Source of the DNA: Sphingobacterium sp. SRCM116780
GTDB taxonomy: Bacteria; Bacteroidota; Bacteroidia; Sphingobacteriales; Sphingobacteriaceae
Assembly: GCF_021442025.1 (NCBI RefSeq)
Contig: NZ_CP090446.1
Coordinates: 2,914,001-2,978,000 of the forward strand
Direction: 5' to 3'
DNA: 64,000 nucleotides
Shown: positions 16,183-26,497 of the stretch, piece by piece
How the letters are laid out: each line of letters begins with the position of its first letter
How positions within the stretch are numbered: the stretch's first letter is position 1
Notes under the pieces: model-generated
What the model was told of the DNA's origin: nothing
Seen by the model: only the letters and a program-made list of their open reading frames with translations
Database searches by the model: none
Position numbers and translations under genes: made by a program

Positions 16183-18588
16183 ATGATCAAGAATTATCTA
16201 AAAATAGCATGGAGAAACCTTTGGAAAAATAAAGGTTATTCTTCCATCAATATTATTGGTTTAGCGATAGGTTTAGCTTGTTGTTTATTAATTGTATTAT
16301 ATATACATGACGAACTTTCCTATGATCAATATCACGTCAACAAGGATCGCATTTATCGTGTTGTCCATTCTTGGGAAGAAAAAGGACAAACAAAGCGAGA
16401 AGATGTATGGGGAGTAGCACCCATCGGTCCTGCTTTACAAGCAGATTTCCCAGAAGTTGAAAAGGTGGTGCAATTTTCAGGACAGGTCTCCATTTCTTTT
16501 AAGAATAAAGAAAAAGTCTTTCAAGAAGAACGTGTCTTTTTTATGAATTCTACCGCATTTGATGTGTTTAGCTGGAAGACAATCATTGGCAATTCAAGCA
16601 CGGCATTAAATGAACCTTACTCAGCTGTTTTAACTAAAAGTGCGGCAAAAAAGTATTTTGGTGATGAAAACCCTATTGGCAAAACATTAGAAGGTGGCCT
16701 TGCCGCTGGACGTGCTGACCCAGGGTTATACAAAATTACAGCAGTTATTGAAGATGTACCTTCAAATTCTCATTTTACATTCGATGTGCTGTTGTCCATG
16801 CGAACTTTTGAACAGACTCGTGCTGATATTTTTGATTCTTGGGGATATGTAGATTTTTACACTTATTTGTTGGTGTCTGATCAATTTAACCTTGCTGATT
16901 TCAATAAAAAAATTCCTCAATTTCTCAAACAGCACAATGCTTCACAAGAAGGTCGGTATAATTTCCATCTTGAACCTCTACGTGATGCCTATCTCCATTC
17001 TACAGCAGGTAGACAACCTGGTGTAACTGGTAGTGTGCAAAATCTATACATATTCGCAATTATTGGTCTATTTATCCTTTTTATAGCCTGCGTTAATTTT
17101 ATGAATTTAGCCACATCCCGCTCTATGGAAAGAGCGAAAGAGGTGGGTGTTCGAAAAGCTATCGGAGCTAACCATCGCAACCTCATACTTCAATTTATGT
17201 GTGAATCGTTAGCATTGGTATTTATTTCTGCGTTACTTGCCCTGCTATTTGTCGTTATACTTCTTCCTTTTATGGAAGCCTTTGCTGGAAAGCAGTTAGC
17301 TTGGACTAGCCTATTTAATTGGACAAGTCTTACTGTTTTCTTGGGGATCGTGACTTTGACTGGAATTATTGCCGCTAGTTATCCTGCTTTTATTTTGGCT
17401 AGTTTTAAACCTGTCGAAGTGTTAAAGGGAACGTTTAAAAGTGTTGCTGGAGGGCAGTTTTTAAGAAAAGGATTAGTTGTCTTCCAATTCGGTTTATCCA
17501 TCGTGCTCATTGCAGGAACTTGTATCGTCTTTTCACAATTACATCATTTACAACATACAGATCTTGGTTTTCAACAAAATCAAATGTTGACCATTGATTA
17601 CAACTTTGATGATCAAGTAAATAAAAATTTAGAGTCCATCAAAAATTCTTTATCAAAAGAAAAAGATGTCATTGCTGTTTCATCCTCGCGTAGCGTTCCT
17701 GGAACATTCTTCCCAAATGCGGGAACTGATATTGAATCACGCGAAGGCAAAATGGTTCCTTTAGCGCCAGGTCTTTTTGAAGTGGATATCGATTTTATTC
17801 CCAACATGGGCATGAAGATGATTGCTGGACGCGCTTATTCTCGAGACTTCCCTGCCGACACCGCACATTCACTGATCATCAATGAAGCTGCTGCTAAACT
17901 TTGGGGATATACCAATCCACAAGAGATCATTGGCAAACGATTTAATCAATGGGGTAGAGAAGGCCAAATAATTGGTGTAGTAAAAGATTTCAACTATCTC
18001 TCCTTACATAATAAAGTGGAAGCCCTAGCCTTAAGATTAGATCCATCAAGTGGTAGATATATAACGATTAAACTTCAGAAAGCCAATCAATCAGAGACTA
18101 TTGCTAAGATACAAAAGCTTTGGTCTAGATTGGCACCCAACATTCCATTTAACTACAGTTTTTTGGATGAGAGTTTTGATCGTCAATATGAAGCTGATTA
18201 TCGATTCAGAAGAATTTTCACCACATTTTCAGGATTTGCTCTTTTTATAGCCTGTTTGGGACTATTAGGGCTCATTACCTATACCGCTCAACAACGTACA
18301 AAAGAGATTGGAATTCGTAAAGTACTAGGAGCAAGCATCTTTGGTATTATCCAATTATTATCCATTGATTTCATCAAACTAGTTCTTATTGCTATTTGTA
18401 TCGCGACACCTATTGCCTATTGGGCAATGAATAAATGGTTGGATAATTTTGCTTACCACATTGATATGCAATGGTGGATGTTCGCTACTGCGGGGATGAG
18501 TGCTTTGTTCATCGCTTTGGTGACCGTAAGTTACCAAGCTTTAAAAGCTGCTAGAGCCAATCCTGTAAATAGTTTGAGAGATCAATAA
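16183..18588 (+). CDS. ABC transporter permease 2 (MacB/FtsX family, duplicated)
   Basis: 801 aa, the same eight-span duplicated layout as permease 1. The N-terminus is KIAWRNLWKNKGYSSINIIG, with a first PCD-type domain to about residue 275. Coupling helices are AKEVGVRKAIGA near 317 and TKEIGIRKVLGA near 706, and the tail is NPVNSLRDQ. It begins 65 bp after permease 1 without dyads or promoter-like elements between, so it is probably the last gene of the hlyD unit. The second half starts with GLVVFQFGLSIVLIAG, the conserved opening span of the repeat. Confidence 0.9.
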   Translation: MIKNYLKIAWRNLWKNKGYSSINIIGLAIGLACCLLIVLYIHDELSYDQYHVNKDRIYRVVHSWEEKGQTKREDVWGVAPIGPALQADFPEVEKVVQFSGQVSISFKNKEKVFQEERVFFMNSTAFDVFSWKTIIGNSSTALNEPYSAVLTKSAAKKYFGDENPIGKTLEGGLAAGRADPGLYKITAVIEDVPSNSHFTFDVLLSMRTFEQTRADIFDSWGYVDFYTYLLVSDQFNLADFNKKIPQFLKQHNASQEGRYNFHLEPLRDAYLHSTAGRQPGVTGSVQNLYIFAIIGLFILFIACVNFMNLATSRSMERAKEVGVRKAIGANHRNLILQFMCESLALVFISALLALLFVVILLPFMEAFAGKQLAWTSLFNWTSLTVFLGIVTLTGIIAASYPAFILASFKPVEVLKGTFKSVAGGQFLRKGLVVFQFGLSIVLIAGTCIVFSQLHHLQHTDLGFQQNQMLTIDYNFDDQVNKNLESIKNSLSKEKDVIAVSSSRSVPGTFFPNAGTDIESREGKMVPLAPGLFEVDIDFIPNMGMKMIAGRAYSRDFPADTAHSLIINEAAAKLWGYTNPQEIIGKRFNQWGREGQIIGVVKDFNYLSLHNKVEALALRLDPSSGRYITIKLQKANQSETIAKIQKLWSRLAPNIPFNYSFLDESFDRQYEADYRFRRIFTTFSGFALFIACLGLLGLITYTAQQRTKEIGIRKVLGASIFGIIQLLSIDFIKLVLIAICIATPIAYWAMNKWLDNFAYHIDMQWWMFATAGMSALFIALVTVSYQALKAARANPVNSLRDQ

Positions 18589-18599
18589 TTTATACATAA

Positions 18600-18708
18600 A
18601 TGTACGTTTACGAACGTCTAGTGTTCGTAAACGTACACTTATAGCAGCAGACCAAAACACTTAATAATCTGTATATAAGATGTTTAAAACAGTGGCTTAG
18701 GGATTGGA
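18600..18708 (+). promoter_or_regulatory. Twin dyads and sigma-54-like promoter of permease 3
   Basis: The distal dyad is ATGTACG-TTTA-CGAACGT (18600-18617) and the proximal GTGTTCG-TAAA-CGTACAC (18621-18638), centres 21 bp apart. Together they form perfect 15-base inverted arms (18601-18615 and 18623-18637) around a 7-base spacer. The -24/-12 element TGGCTTAGGGATTGGA is at 18693-18708, 63.5 bp from the proximal centre. The leader before the permease ATG is about 50 nt. Confidence 0.78.
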
Positions 18709-18769
18709 CTTTAAAATTAAAAAAAGAAAACAACCTAAAAGTACAAACCATCACATAGAAATTACTCTT

Positions 18770-21142
18770 ATGATTTTTAAATACATCAAAACTGGATGGC
18801 GTAATTTGAAAAAAAGCAAGTTTTACACAGCCATTAATATCCTAGGACTTTCGATCAGTATAGCTACAGCTATCCTGATCTTACTTTGGGTACAGGACGA
18901 AATTGGTTATGATCGATTTCACAAAGATTACAAACGAATTTATAATGTCCATAATATCTGGAAAGGGGGTGATAAAGAACAAATTTCCAATAATACACCA
19001 GGGCCAGTTGGATTTTATGCGAAAGACATTCCTGCAGTAGAATCATCAGTCAGGATAGCACAAGAATATAATGGTATCATTAGCCTAAAGGAACAGAAAG
19101 ATCCCTATACAGGGCTTTCAATAGCTTATGCTGACAGCACGTTTTTTAGTTTTTTTTCTTTTCCACTGCTACAATCCAGCAAGCCCAATGTATTGACGAA
19201 TATAGACGAAGTGACCATTAGCGAAACACTAAGCAAAAAACTTTTCCATGGACAAGATGCTATTGGCAAAACTATCCTTTTGGGAAAAAATCCCTTCTTC
19301 GTAACAGGCGTATTTTTGGATATACCACAAAATTCTTCTATCCGATTCGATGTTATTTTTCCGATGGCCTATCAAGCCAAATCTTTTACTGAAAATGGAG
19401 GTAATGGTGTATGGAAGACCATAGACGAAGATTTAGGAAATTATTACTTTGATACGTATTTAAAATTAAAACCCGCGGCGGATCCTGAGCAAGCCATTGC
19501 ACAAATAAATAACAGATTCATTAAAGCAAAGGAAGGTAGTACAAAGACCACCTTTAAACTTGGAACCCTTGAGGACAAGCATTTAATAGCACCAGATGGA
19601 AACAAATCCGCATTGCGCATGGTGCAAATATTTGGAGTAGTGGCCTTATTATTGCTTTTTATTGGAGCAATCAATTATGTCAATCTTTCTACCGCCAGAG
19701 CAATGGATAGAGCGAAGGAAGTCAGTATCCGAAAGATTATCGGCGCTAACCGACAACAATTGTTCTTTCAATTTATGTCGGAAACCTTTCTAACATTTAT
19801 TTTAGCGACTCTTGTTGCTGCCTTATGGATTGGATTGTCTTTCTCAGCTTACAATACTATTTCAGGAAAATCAATGGTATTCAGTCTAGGTAATCCAGCG
19901 CTTTGGCTTTTAATTGGATCAGCCTTGCTAGTGACGGTATTGTTGTCCAGTATATACCCTTCCATTCAACTGTCAGCTTTCAAACCAATCACGGCATTGA
20001 AAGGCAAATCATCCAAACCGAAAAATAGTATTTTCCGAAAAGCTTTAGTGGTATTTCAATATGTAACATCAATCATATTGATTATCTGCACGTTGGTTAT
20101 TCAAAAACAGATGAAGTACATCCGTGAGTATAACTTAGGGTATGACACTTCCTATATCTTTACCGTTCAGCTTAACGAAGGAGCTGTTGAAAATAAATCA
20201 ACTGTAGCAGCCAAACTTGCTGAAGATCCTTCCATCGTTTCGTACTCGATCAATAGTGTTTACGACCCTATGAGTTATGGCAATTCTACTGGAGATATCG
20301 ATTGGCCAAACCGTGCAAAAGATTACTCGCTCATTGTCGCAAGAGCTACTATAGATAAGAACTTTATTCCATTAATGGGGATGAAATTGATTGAAGGAAG
20401 TAATCTCAAAGGAGTTCCGGCTGACTCATCAAGTTATATCATCAATGAAACATTGGCTAAACAGATGGGATTGAAAAAACCTTATGTTGGTGCTCAAATG
20501 TCATTGCACGAAGTCCCTGGAACAGTTGTCGGTGTTGTCCAGGATTTCAATTTCAATGATCTAAAAAATCCGATTGGTCCGATGGTTTTTTGGACGCATC
20601 GCTATTCAGGAACCTTATATGTAAAAACAACAGCTTCAAATGCACAAAAAGCGATAGAGAAAGTGAAAACTATTTATAATAGTTACCCATCAACGCAACC
20701 TTTCGAATACACATTTTTGGATAGCAAATTTGACAAGTTATATAAATCAGATCTACGCACGGGTCTTCTTTTCAACATCTTTGCTTCGATCGCCATCTTT
20801 GTTTCTTCTCTTGGACTGTTAGCGCTAGCTGCTAATTCTGCACAAACAAAAGTGAAAGAAATCGGCATCCGTAAAGTGCTGGGCGCTAGTATACCACAAA
20901 TCGTTCAGTTATTGGGAAGAGAGTTTGTCGGCTTATTATTAGTTGCCATTTTGATTGCTGGTCCACTAGCTTGGTATTTTTCAAAGGAATGGTTGGCCAA
21001 TTTCAGTTTCAGAACAGAATTGAACATTTGGATATTTTTAATAGGTGCAAGTATAGCGTTATTGATTGCGGGAATGACAATTGGTTATCAAGCTATCCGA
21101 GCTGCGAAAGTAAATGTAATCGACAGTCTACGGGATGAGTAG
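18770..21142 (+). CDS. ABC transporter permease 3 (MacB/FtsX family, duplicated)
   Basis: 790 aa when started at ATG 18770 (MIFKYIKTGWRNLKKSKFYT). An upstream in-frame TTG at 18704 lies inside the sigma-54 -12 box and cannot be the start. The two halves carry AKEVSIRKIIGA near residue 314 and VKEIGIRKVLGA near 696, with tail VNVIDSLRDE. It is the first gene of a second unit that probably includes permeases 4 and perhaps 5. The first periplasmic domain differs clearly from permeases 1 and 2, while the coupling helices are conserved. Confidence 0.9.
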   Translation: MIFKYIKTGWRNLKKSKFYTAINILGLSISIATAILILLWVQDEIGYDRFHKDYKRIYNVHNIWKGGDKEQISNNTPGPVGFYAKDIPAVESSVRIAQEYNGIISLKEQKDPYTGLSIAYADSTFFSFFSFPLLQSSKPNVLTNIDEVTISETLSKKLFHGQDAIGKTILLGKNPFFVTGVFLDIPQNSSIRFDVIFPMAYQAKSFTENGGNGVWKTIDEDLGNYYFDTYLKLKPAADPEQAIAQINNRFIKAKEGSTKTTFKLGTLEDKHLIAPDGNKSALRMVQIFGVVALLLLFIGAINYVNLSTARAMDRAKEVSIRKIIGANRQQLFFQFMSETFLTFILATLVAALWIGLSFSAYNTISGKSMVFSLGNPALWLLIGSALLVTVLLSSIYPSIQLSAFKPITALKGKSSKPKNSIFRKALVVFQYVTSIILIICTLVIQKQMKYIREYNLGYDTSYIFTVQLNEGAVENKSTVAAKLAEDPSIVSYSINSVYDPMSYGNSTGDIDWPNRAKDYSLIVARATIDKNFIPLMGMKLIEGSNLKGVPADSSSYIINETLAKQMGLKKPYVGAQMSLHEVPGTVVGVVQDFNFNDLKNPIGPMVFWTHRYSGTLYVKTTASNAQKAIEKVKTIYNSYPSTQPFEYTFLDSKFDKLYKSDLRTGLLFNIFASIAIFVSSLGLLALAANSAQTKVKEIGIRKVLGASIPQIVQLLGREFVGLLLVAILIAGPLAWYFSKEWLANFSFRTELNIWIFLIGASIALLIAGMTIGYQAIRAAKVNVIDSLRDE

Positions 21143-21194
21143 TTATTGTATTGAGTAGATATTTAACTTAAATCAGTAAACAATTATAGAGATT

Positions 21195-23606
21195 ATGATA
21201 AAAAATTATATTAAAATTGCTCTTCGCTTTTTAAAAAAGCATAAGTTGATTACAACAATCAATATTCTCAGTCTTTCTATTGGGATCAGTGCGACTTTGG
21301 TCATTTTCTTAATGATTCAACATGATTATAGCTTCGATCAAAATGTTCCTAATCAAGAGCGAATATATCGCATTGTCAATGATGGAGAGTATAAAAATGC
21401 AGGAGTAATCACTCCTCTTGTTCGATCCATAGAAGAGGAAGTTCCCAATATAGAGACCATTGCACCTATTTTCAAAAGCTACGTGCAAAAAATAAAAATT
21501 GGTTCTGGGAATAAAAATAAGTATCAAATATTTCCAAAGGAAGAAAAGATAGTATTGACTAATAGTCAATACTTCGATATTTTCCCATTTAAATGGTTAT
21601 CTGGTAATGCTAAAGAACTCAATCAAATCGGAACAATTGTTTTAACAAAAAAAACATTAGAACGCTATTATGGAATAACTTCTCCTGCCGAAGTTATTGG
21701 AAAAGTAATCTTATATGCGGATAGTATATCTTTACAGGTTGTCGGAGTTGTCGATAACCCGATCGGAAATTCTGATTTTAGTTTTGACAGCTTTATCTCA
21801 CAAAAAACCATTGAAGCCAACACTAGTTTAAAAGATCTGTTTAATTGGGATGCTTGGAATAGTGTATCAGACGCTCATCAAGTCTTGATAAAAACAAAAC
21901 AAGGTACGTCTACAAAAACTATTGAATCAAATATTGCAAGTTTGATTAAAAAACATAAAGCAAGTAATGGTGAAAAAATAACAGATAAATTTATCTTACA
22001 ACCTCTTGGCGATGTACATTTTAATACAACTTTTAATTACGGAGCGACCAAGCCTGAAACGTTAAGAAATTTAATATTACTCGCATTTTTCTTATTGGCT
22101 CTTGGTGCAGTAAATTTTATTAACTTATCGACCGCACAAGCTACAGAAAGAGCTAAAGAAGTGGGTATTCGCAAAACATTAGGGAGTTCTAAATCTACCT
22201 TGATCAAACAGTTTTTAGTAGAGACATTTTTGATTACACTAATCGCCACGATCCTATCCGCTATTCTTTTACCCTTATTTCTTCACGTATTTGATGGTTT
22301 TATTCCAAGCGATTTACAGATAAGTAATTTACCTAAAATCGCTATTGGATTCTTTTTGTTAGCACAACTTATCATCATTACATTACTGGCAGGTTTCTAT
22401 CCTGCCTGGATACTCACGGGTTATGCACCTGTTTTGGCATTAAAAAATCAACAATCACAAAATTCAAATTTATCTCGTAGTGCGTGGATCAGAAAAGCAT
22501 TGACTATTTTCCAGTTTGTCTTGGCCCAATCTTTTTTAATTTGTGTATTGATCGTTATCAGACAAATCAATTACGTTTCACAAAAAGATATGGGTTTTCA
22601 AAAAGATGCGATTGTGAATTTATATATCCCTGGAGCTTTTCAAAATTCGGATAAAGGAAATCTTCTCAAAGATAAGTTGAAGAATCTTCCAGAAATAAAA
22701 GCGGTCAGTTTCGGTAATATTGCCCCCGCAATGAATGGTTATATGCAAACCTCGATCAATCTGGATAACAGCAATGATCCAAAAGAATTGCTATTTGACA
22801 GCCGTTCAGGGGATGAAAATTATCTTGCTGTCTATCATATCCCATTAATTGCAGGAAGAAATATCAGGCTTTTAGATTCTACTTCTGAAGTATTGATCAA
22901 TGAAAAAGGTTTAGCGTTATTAAATATTAAGCATCCAGAGGATGCTATTGGAAAAACATTTGATAAGGGCAACAAAACAATAGTTGGTGTAATGAAAGAC
23001 TTTGATATCGCTTCTGCACATCAAGCAATAAAACCTCTCCTTTATTTTGGAAATAAAGATGGTTATGTTTTACATATTGCATTAGACAAAGCACATCCTG
23101 AAAATTGGAAAAATACAATCAATAAAATCACAACAACTTATAAAACAATTTTTCCAGATGATGACATAGATCTCCAGTTTTTGGATGAGGTCATCAAAAA
23201 ATTTTATGACAGGGAGAGGGAACTTTCGACATTACTTACTTGGGCAGTTGGTTTATCCATTCTAATTGCTAGTCTAGGTTTATTTGGCTTGGCCATATTT
23301 ACAGCAAATCAAAGAACGAAAGAGATTGGTATTCGTAAGGTATTAGGCGCTACTATTATGCAGATCGTATTTCTTTTATTGAAAAATCTAGTTGTTTTAG
23401 TCGGAATAGCCTGTTTAATTGCCTTTCCGATAGCCTATTATGCTATGCATAAGTGGCTGGAAGATTTTGCCTATAAAACAGATATCAATTTATCAATTTT
23501 CGCTTTATCAGCTGTTGGATTGATTGCTTTTGCCTGCTTCGTCTTATCAACGAAAAGCATTATGGCAGCCATGGCTAACCCAGTAGATAGTTTACGAGAT
23601 GAATAG
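21195..23606 (+). CDS. ABC transporter permease 4 (MacB/FtsX family, duplicated)
   Basis: 803 aa, opening MIKNYIKIALRFLKKHKLIT rather than the usual AWRNL. Coupling helices are AKEVGIRKTLGSS near residue 319 and TKEIGIRKVLGAT near 708, with tail NPVDSLRDE. It starts 52 bp behind permease 3 with no operator between, so the two are very likely co-transcribed. The periplasmic domains are Lys/Asn-rich (for example KIKIGSGNKNKYQIFPKEEK), unlike those of the neighbouring paralogues. Confidence 0.9.
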   Translation: MIKNYIKIALRFLKKHKLITTINILSLSIGISATLVIFLMIQHDYSFDQNVPNQERIYRIVNDGEYKNAGVITPLVRSIEEEVPNIETIAPIFKSYVQKIKIGSGNKNKYQIFPKEEKIVLTNSQYFDIFPFKWLSGNAKELNQIGTIVLTKKTLERYYGITSPAEVIGKVILYADSISLQVVGVVDNPIGNSDFSFDSFISQKTIEANTSLKDLFNWDAWNSVSDAHQVLIKTKQGTSTKTIESNIASLIKKHKASNGEKITDKFILQPLGDVHFNTTFNYGATKPETLRNLILLAFFLLALGAVNFINLSTAQATERAKEVGIRKTLGSSKSTLIKQFLVETFLITLIATILSAILLPLFLHVFDGFIPSDLQISNLPKIAIGFFLLAQLIIITLLAGFYPAWILTGYAPVLALKNQQSQNSNLSRSAWIRKALTIFQFVLAQSFLICVLIVIRQINYVSQKDMGFQKDAIVNLYIPGAFQNSDKGNLLKDKLKNLPEIKAVSFGNIAPAMNGYMQTSINLDNSNDPKELLFDSRSGDENYLAVYHIPLIAGRNIRLLDSTSEVLINEKGLALLNIKHPEDAIGKTFDKGNKTIVGVMKDFDIASAHQAIKPLLYFGNKDGYVLHIALDKAHPENWKNTINKITTTYKTIFPDDDIDLQFLDEVIKKFYDRERELSTLLTWAVGLSILIASLGLFGLAIFTANQRTKEIGIRKVLGATIMQIVFLLLKNLVVLVGIACLIAFPIAYYAMHKWLEDFAYKTDINLSIFALSAVGLIAFACFVLSTKSIMAAMANPVDSLRDE

Positions 23607-23781
23607 TTTCAAACATATTGATCACGGGGTTTAATACCTCAACTTAGCGATTAATAGCATGGAAGAAGTATTTATTTTCAATAAAGATTGTATATGGAAG
23701 TACGAGACCTATCAGCTAAATAAAACATACCAATATAAGAGAGCCTTAAGCTTATCGCCCAAGGTCTAAATCAGAAGAACA

Positions 23782-26145
23782 ATGATAAAGCTATTTCTAA
23801 AAACTTCTTTGCGTAATATCAAACGTAATTCCGTTAATTCGATCATCAATATACTTGGTTTAGCACTTGGTTTTACGGTAGCTATCGTCAGTTCCTTATG
23901 GATTTTGAAGCAGTTTTCTTTTGACAAAAATTTCAACAACTACCATAACATCTACCAGGTAATGGTAACTGGAACATTCAATGGAGAGCAATCAACAGAT
24001 CCTTCTGCCCCTATTCCATTAGCGAAAGCCCTGCAAGCAGATTTTAAAAATGAAATGCAACAGGTGACCTTGGTGAGTAAACTGGAACAGGCTAATTTTA
24101 AAGTCGGAGAAAAGCGATTGCATGCTAACGGTCACTATGCCTTAGGAACATTTGCAGAACTTTTTTCATTTAAAGCTCTTCAGGGTGATGTATCAACCCC
24201 TACTGCACCAGCTACCTTAATTATCTCTGCGTCTTTGGCTAATCGCCTTTTTGGAGAGACAGATGCTGTTGGAAAAATGGTTCAACTAAACGGTAATGAA
24301 CAATATGAAGTAAAGGGAGTGTATACAGATATTCCAGAGAATAGCACCTTCTTTCAACTGGATTATGTATTGCCTTTTACAGATTATCTTCAAAAAAATC
24401 CAAACGTAGACCAAAGCTGGGGAAATTGTTTTTTTAGTATTTATGGATCAATGAAGAATCCTGATTATTCTTCTTCATTAGCAACTAAATTGACGGCCAT
24501 ACTTAAACCAAAATTAACAGATATCGATCCAGAGATACTTTTGCATCCGATGTCGAAATGGCACTTATACGATTCCTTTAAAAATGGGAAAAACAATGGT
24601 GGTCAGATCCAATATGTATGGATGTTTACCTTGATTAGCGTACTGATTATCTTATTGGCTTGCATTAATTTTATCAACCTAAGTACGGCACGAAGCATCA
24701 AAAGAGGTCGAGAAATTGGTATTCTAAAATCAATTGGTGTACATCAGTTGCAATTGGTTCAGGGTTTTTTATTTGAATCTATACTATCTGTTTTTTTTGC
24801 TTTTATCATCGGGTTGATTTTGACAGCCTTACTTCTTCCTTGGATAAACAATATCACAGGCACAGCATTACACATTCCTGTTTATTCCTTTAATTTTTAT
24901 GCCTATTCCTTCTTATGCATCCTCGGATTAGGACTTTTAACTGGGTTATATCCCTCTCTATTCTTATCTTCCTTTAATCCAATTTTGGCACTAAAGGGAA
25001 AAGCAATTCAGGGAAAATCCAAATTTAACGCACGAAAAACGATGGTCGTAATCCAATTTACCATCTCCATCTTTATGATGATCGCTACTTATTTGGTCAT
25101 AAAACAATTGTATTATGTAAAGGATAGACCTATTGGTTATAGCAATAAAAATCTAGTCAACGTAACCAGCACAAGCAATGAAATTATTAAAAATTTTGAT
25201 GTGCTTAAACAAGAGTTATTTGCGAAGGGTTTAATCCAAGATGCAACCTTATCATCCAGTTTTATAAATAATCTCTCCTTAACAGGAGGCGGATTTACCT
25301 GGCAGGGTAATGACGTCAAAGAAGGATCTATTATGGGTATGTTTACCATAGATGAAAATTTTGCCAATACTGTGCAATGGAAATTTATTAAGGGCCGAAA
25401 TTTTTCAAAAGATTTTAAAACAGATTCTGCTGCCGTTATTTTAAATGAAGCTGCTGCAGAATATATGGGGGTATCGGCGTTGGATAGCAAGCAATTGAGT
25501 TTTAGAGGGGTAAATTACCACATCCTTGCCGTCATACAGAATACGATGTCGGAATCTCCATTTAAATCGATTACACCTACGGCTTATTTTCTAAATCTAT
25601 TACCGACAAGCAAGATTACCTTACGATTAAAAGATCATGCTGAAGTCAATCCGACAATGAAAGCTATTGCTGAACAATTCACCAAAATAGATCCTAATAT
25701 TACGTTCAATTATACCTTTACGGATCAAGCTTACGCTAAACAGTTTGCGCAAATGGAAATGATCAAAAGTTTGATCAGCCTTTTTACGGGACTTGCCATC
25801 ATGATATCTTGTTTGGGATTATATGCTTTAGTTTCTTTCTTGACTGAACAACGGGAAAAAGAAATCGGTATCCGAAAAGTATTAGGTGCTTCGGAATTTA
25901 ATCTATGGAAATTGATGACGACTGAATATATCTGGCTTACTTTACTTGGATTTGCCATCGCAGCACCGCTCGCTTATTTATTGATGAATAAATGGCTGGA
26001 AAACTATGTTTATCGTATTTCTATTACTTGGTCTGTTTTCCTATTCACAGGAGTTGTTGCTCTTACTATTACCCTACTCACCGTGAGTTACCAAGCAATC
26101 AAAGCGGCATTAACAAACCCAGTGGATACGTTGAAGAATGAGTAA
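23782..26145 (+). CDS. ABC transporter permease 5 (MacB/FtsX family, duplicated)
   Basis: 787 aa. The second coupling helix is canonical (KEIGIRKVLGA near residue 691), but the first reads GREIGILKSIGVHQ near 308, losing the usual RK(V/I)(L/I)GA. The tail is NPVDTLKNE instead of SLRDE. A 175-bp gap precedes it in which I see neither the twin dyads nor a TGGC element, so it probably belongs to the permease 3-4 unit unless a different promoter is present. Confidence 0.88.
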   Translation: MIKLFLKTSLRNIKRNSVNSIINILGLALGFTVAIVSSLWILKQFSFDKNFNNYHNIYQVMVTGTFNGEQSTDPSAPIPLAKALQADFKNEMQQVTLVSKLEQANFKVGEKRLHANGHYALGTFAELFSFKALQGDVSTPTAPATLIISASLANRLFGETDAVGKMVQLNGNEQYEVKGVYTDIPENSTFFQLDYVLPFTDYLQKNPNVDQSWGNCFFSIYGSMKNPDYSSSLATKLTAILKPKLTDIDPEILLHPMSKWHLYDSFKNGKNNGGQIQYVWMFTLISVLIILLACINFINLSTARSIKRGREIGILKSIGVHQLQLVQGFLFESILSVFFAFIIGLILTALLLPWINNITGTALHIPVYSFNFYAYSFLCILGLGLLTGLYPSLFLSSFNPILALKGKAIQGKSKFNARKTMVVIQFTISIFMMIATYLVIKQLYYVKDRPIGYSNKNLVNVTSTSNEIIKNFDVLKQELFAKGLIQDATLSSSFINNLSLTGGGFTWQGNDVKEGSIMGMFTIDENFANTVQWKFIKGRNFSKDFKTDSAAVILNEAAAEYMGVSALDSKQLSFRGVNYHILAVIQNTMSESPFKSITPTAYFLNLLPTSKITLRLKDHAEVNPTMKAIAEQFTKIDPNITFNYTFTDQAYAKQFAQMEMIKSLISLFTGLAIMISCLGLYALVSFLTEQREKEIGIRKVLGASEFNLWKLMTTEYIWLTLLGFAIAAPLAYLLMNKWLENYVYRISITWSVFLFTGVVALTITLLTVSYQAIKAALTNPVDTLKNE

Positions 26146-26294
26146 ATCGAAAATTTTTGGGAGTTGAAAACTCCATATTGATCCTTCATGATACATCCAT
26201 CAAATATTTTTATCATTATAAAAGCAGTCTGGTAATCACAAAGCAAAGTGCATGAGTTTTTCCAAACAAGACTGCATCGATAAAGAAGTTAGAT

Positions 26295-26403
26295 ATGTGC
26301 GCTTTTGAACGAATACTGTTCGAATATGAACACTTGAAAAAACATATCAAAATACATTAAAATCTCATTTTCAATGTATTAAAAATATGGCGTAAGGATT
26401 GGT
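26295..26403 (+). promoter_or_regulatory. Twin dyads and sigma-54-like promoter of permease 6
   Basis: The distal dyad is ATGTGCG-CTTT-TGAACGA (26295-26312), the weakest of the set. The proximal dyad is CTGTTCG-AATA-TGAACAC (26316-26333), centres 21 bp apart. TGGCGTAAGGATTGGT at 26388-26403 is 63.5 bp from the proximal centre and closely matches the permease 3 promoter. It occupies the 352-bp gap after permease 5, in which I see nothing else. Confidence 0.75.
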
Positions 26404-26497
26404 TCTATAAAATGATGATGCTTCTCACCTGAACATGCTTGAGATTAGAAACGAGTAAACTAAAATGAGATAAAGTAATAGGCTAAATAAGATAAAG

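Noticed and set aside
18704..18769. Upstream extension of permease 3 to a TTG
   Set aside because: It falls inside the sigma-54 -12 element, upstream of the expected transcript start; ATG 18770 gives the family N-terminus.
23607..23781. Search for a seventh operator-promoter before permease 5
   Set aside because: No TGTTCG/TGTACG dyads and no TGGC at proper spacing were found in the 175-bp gap.
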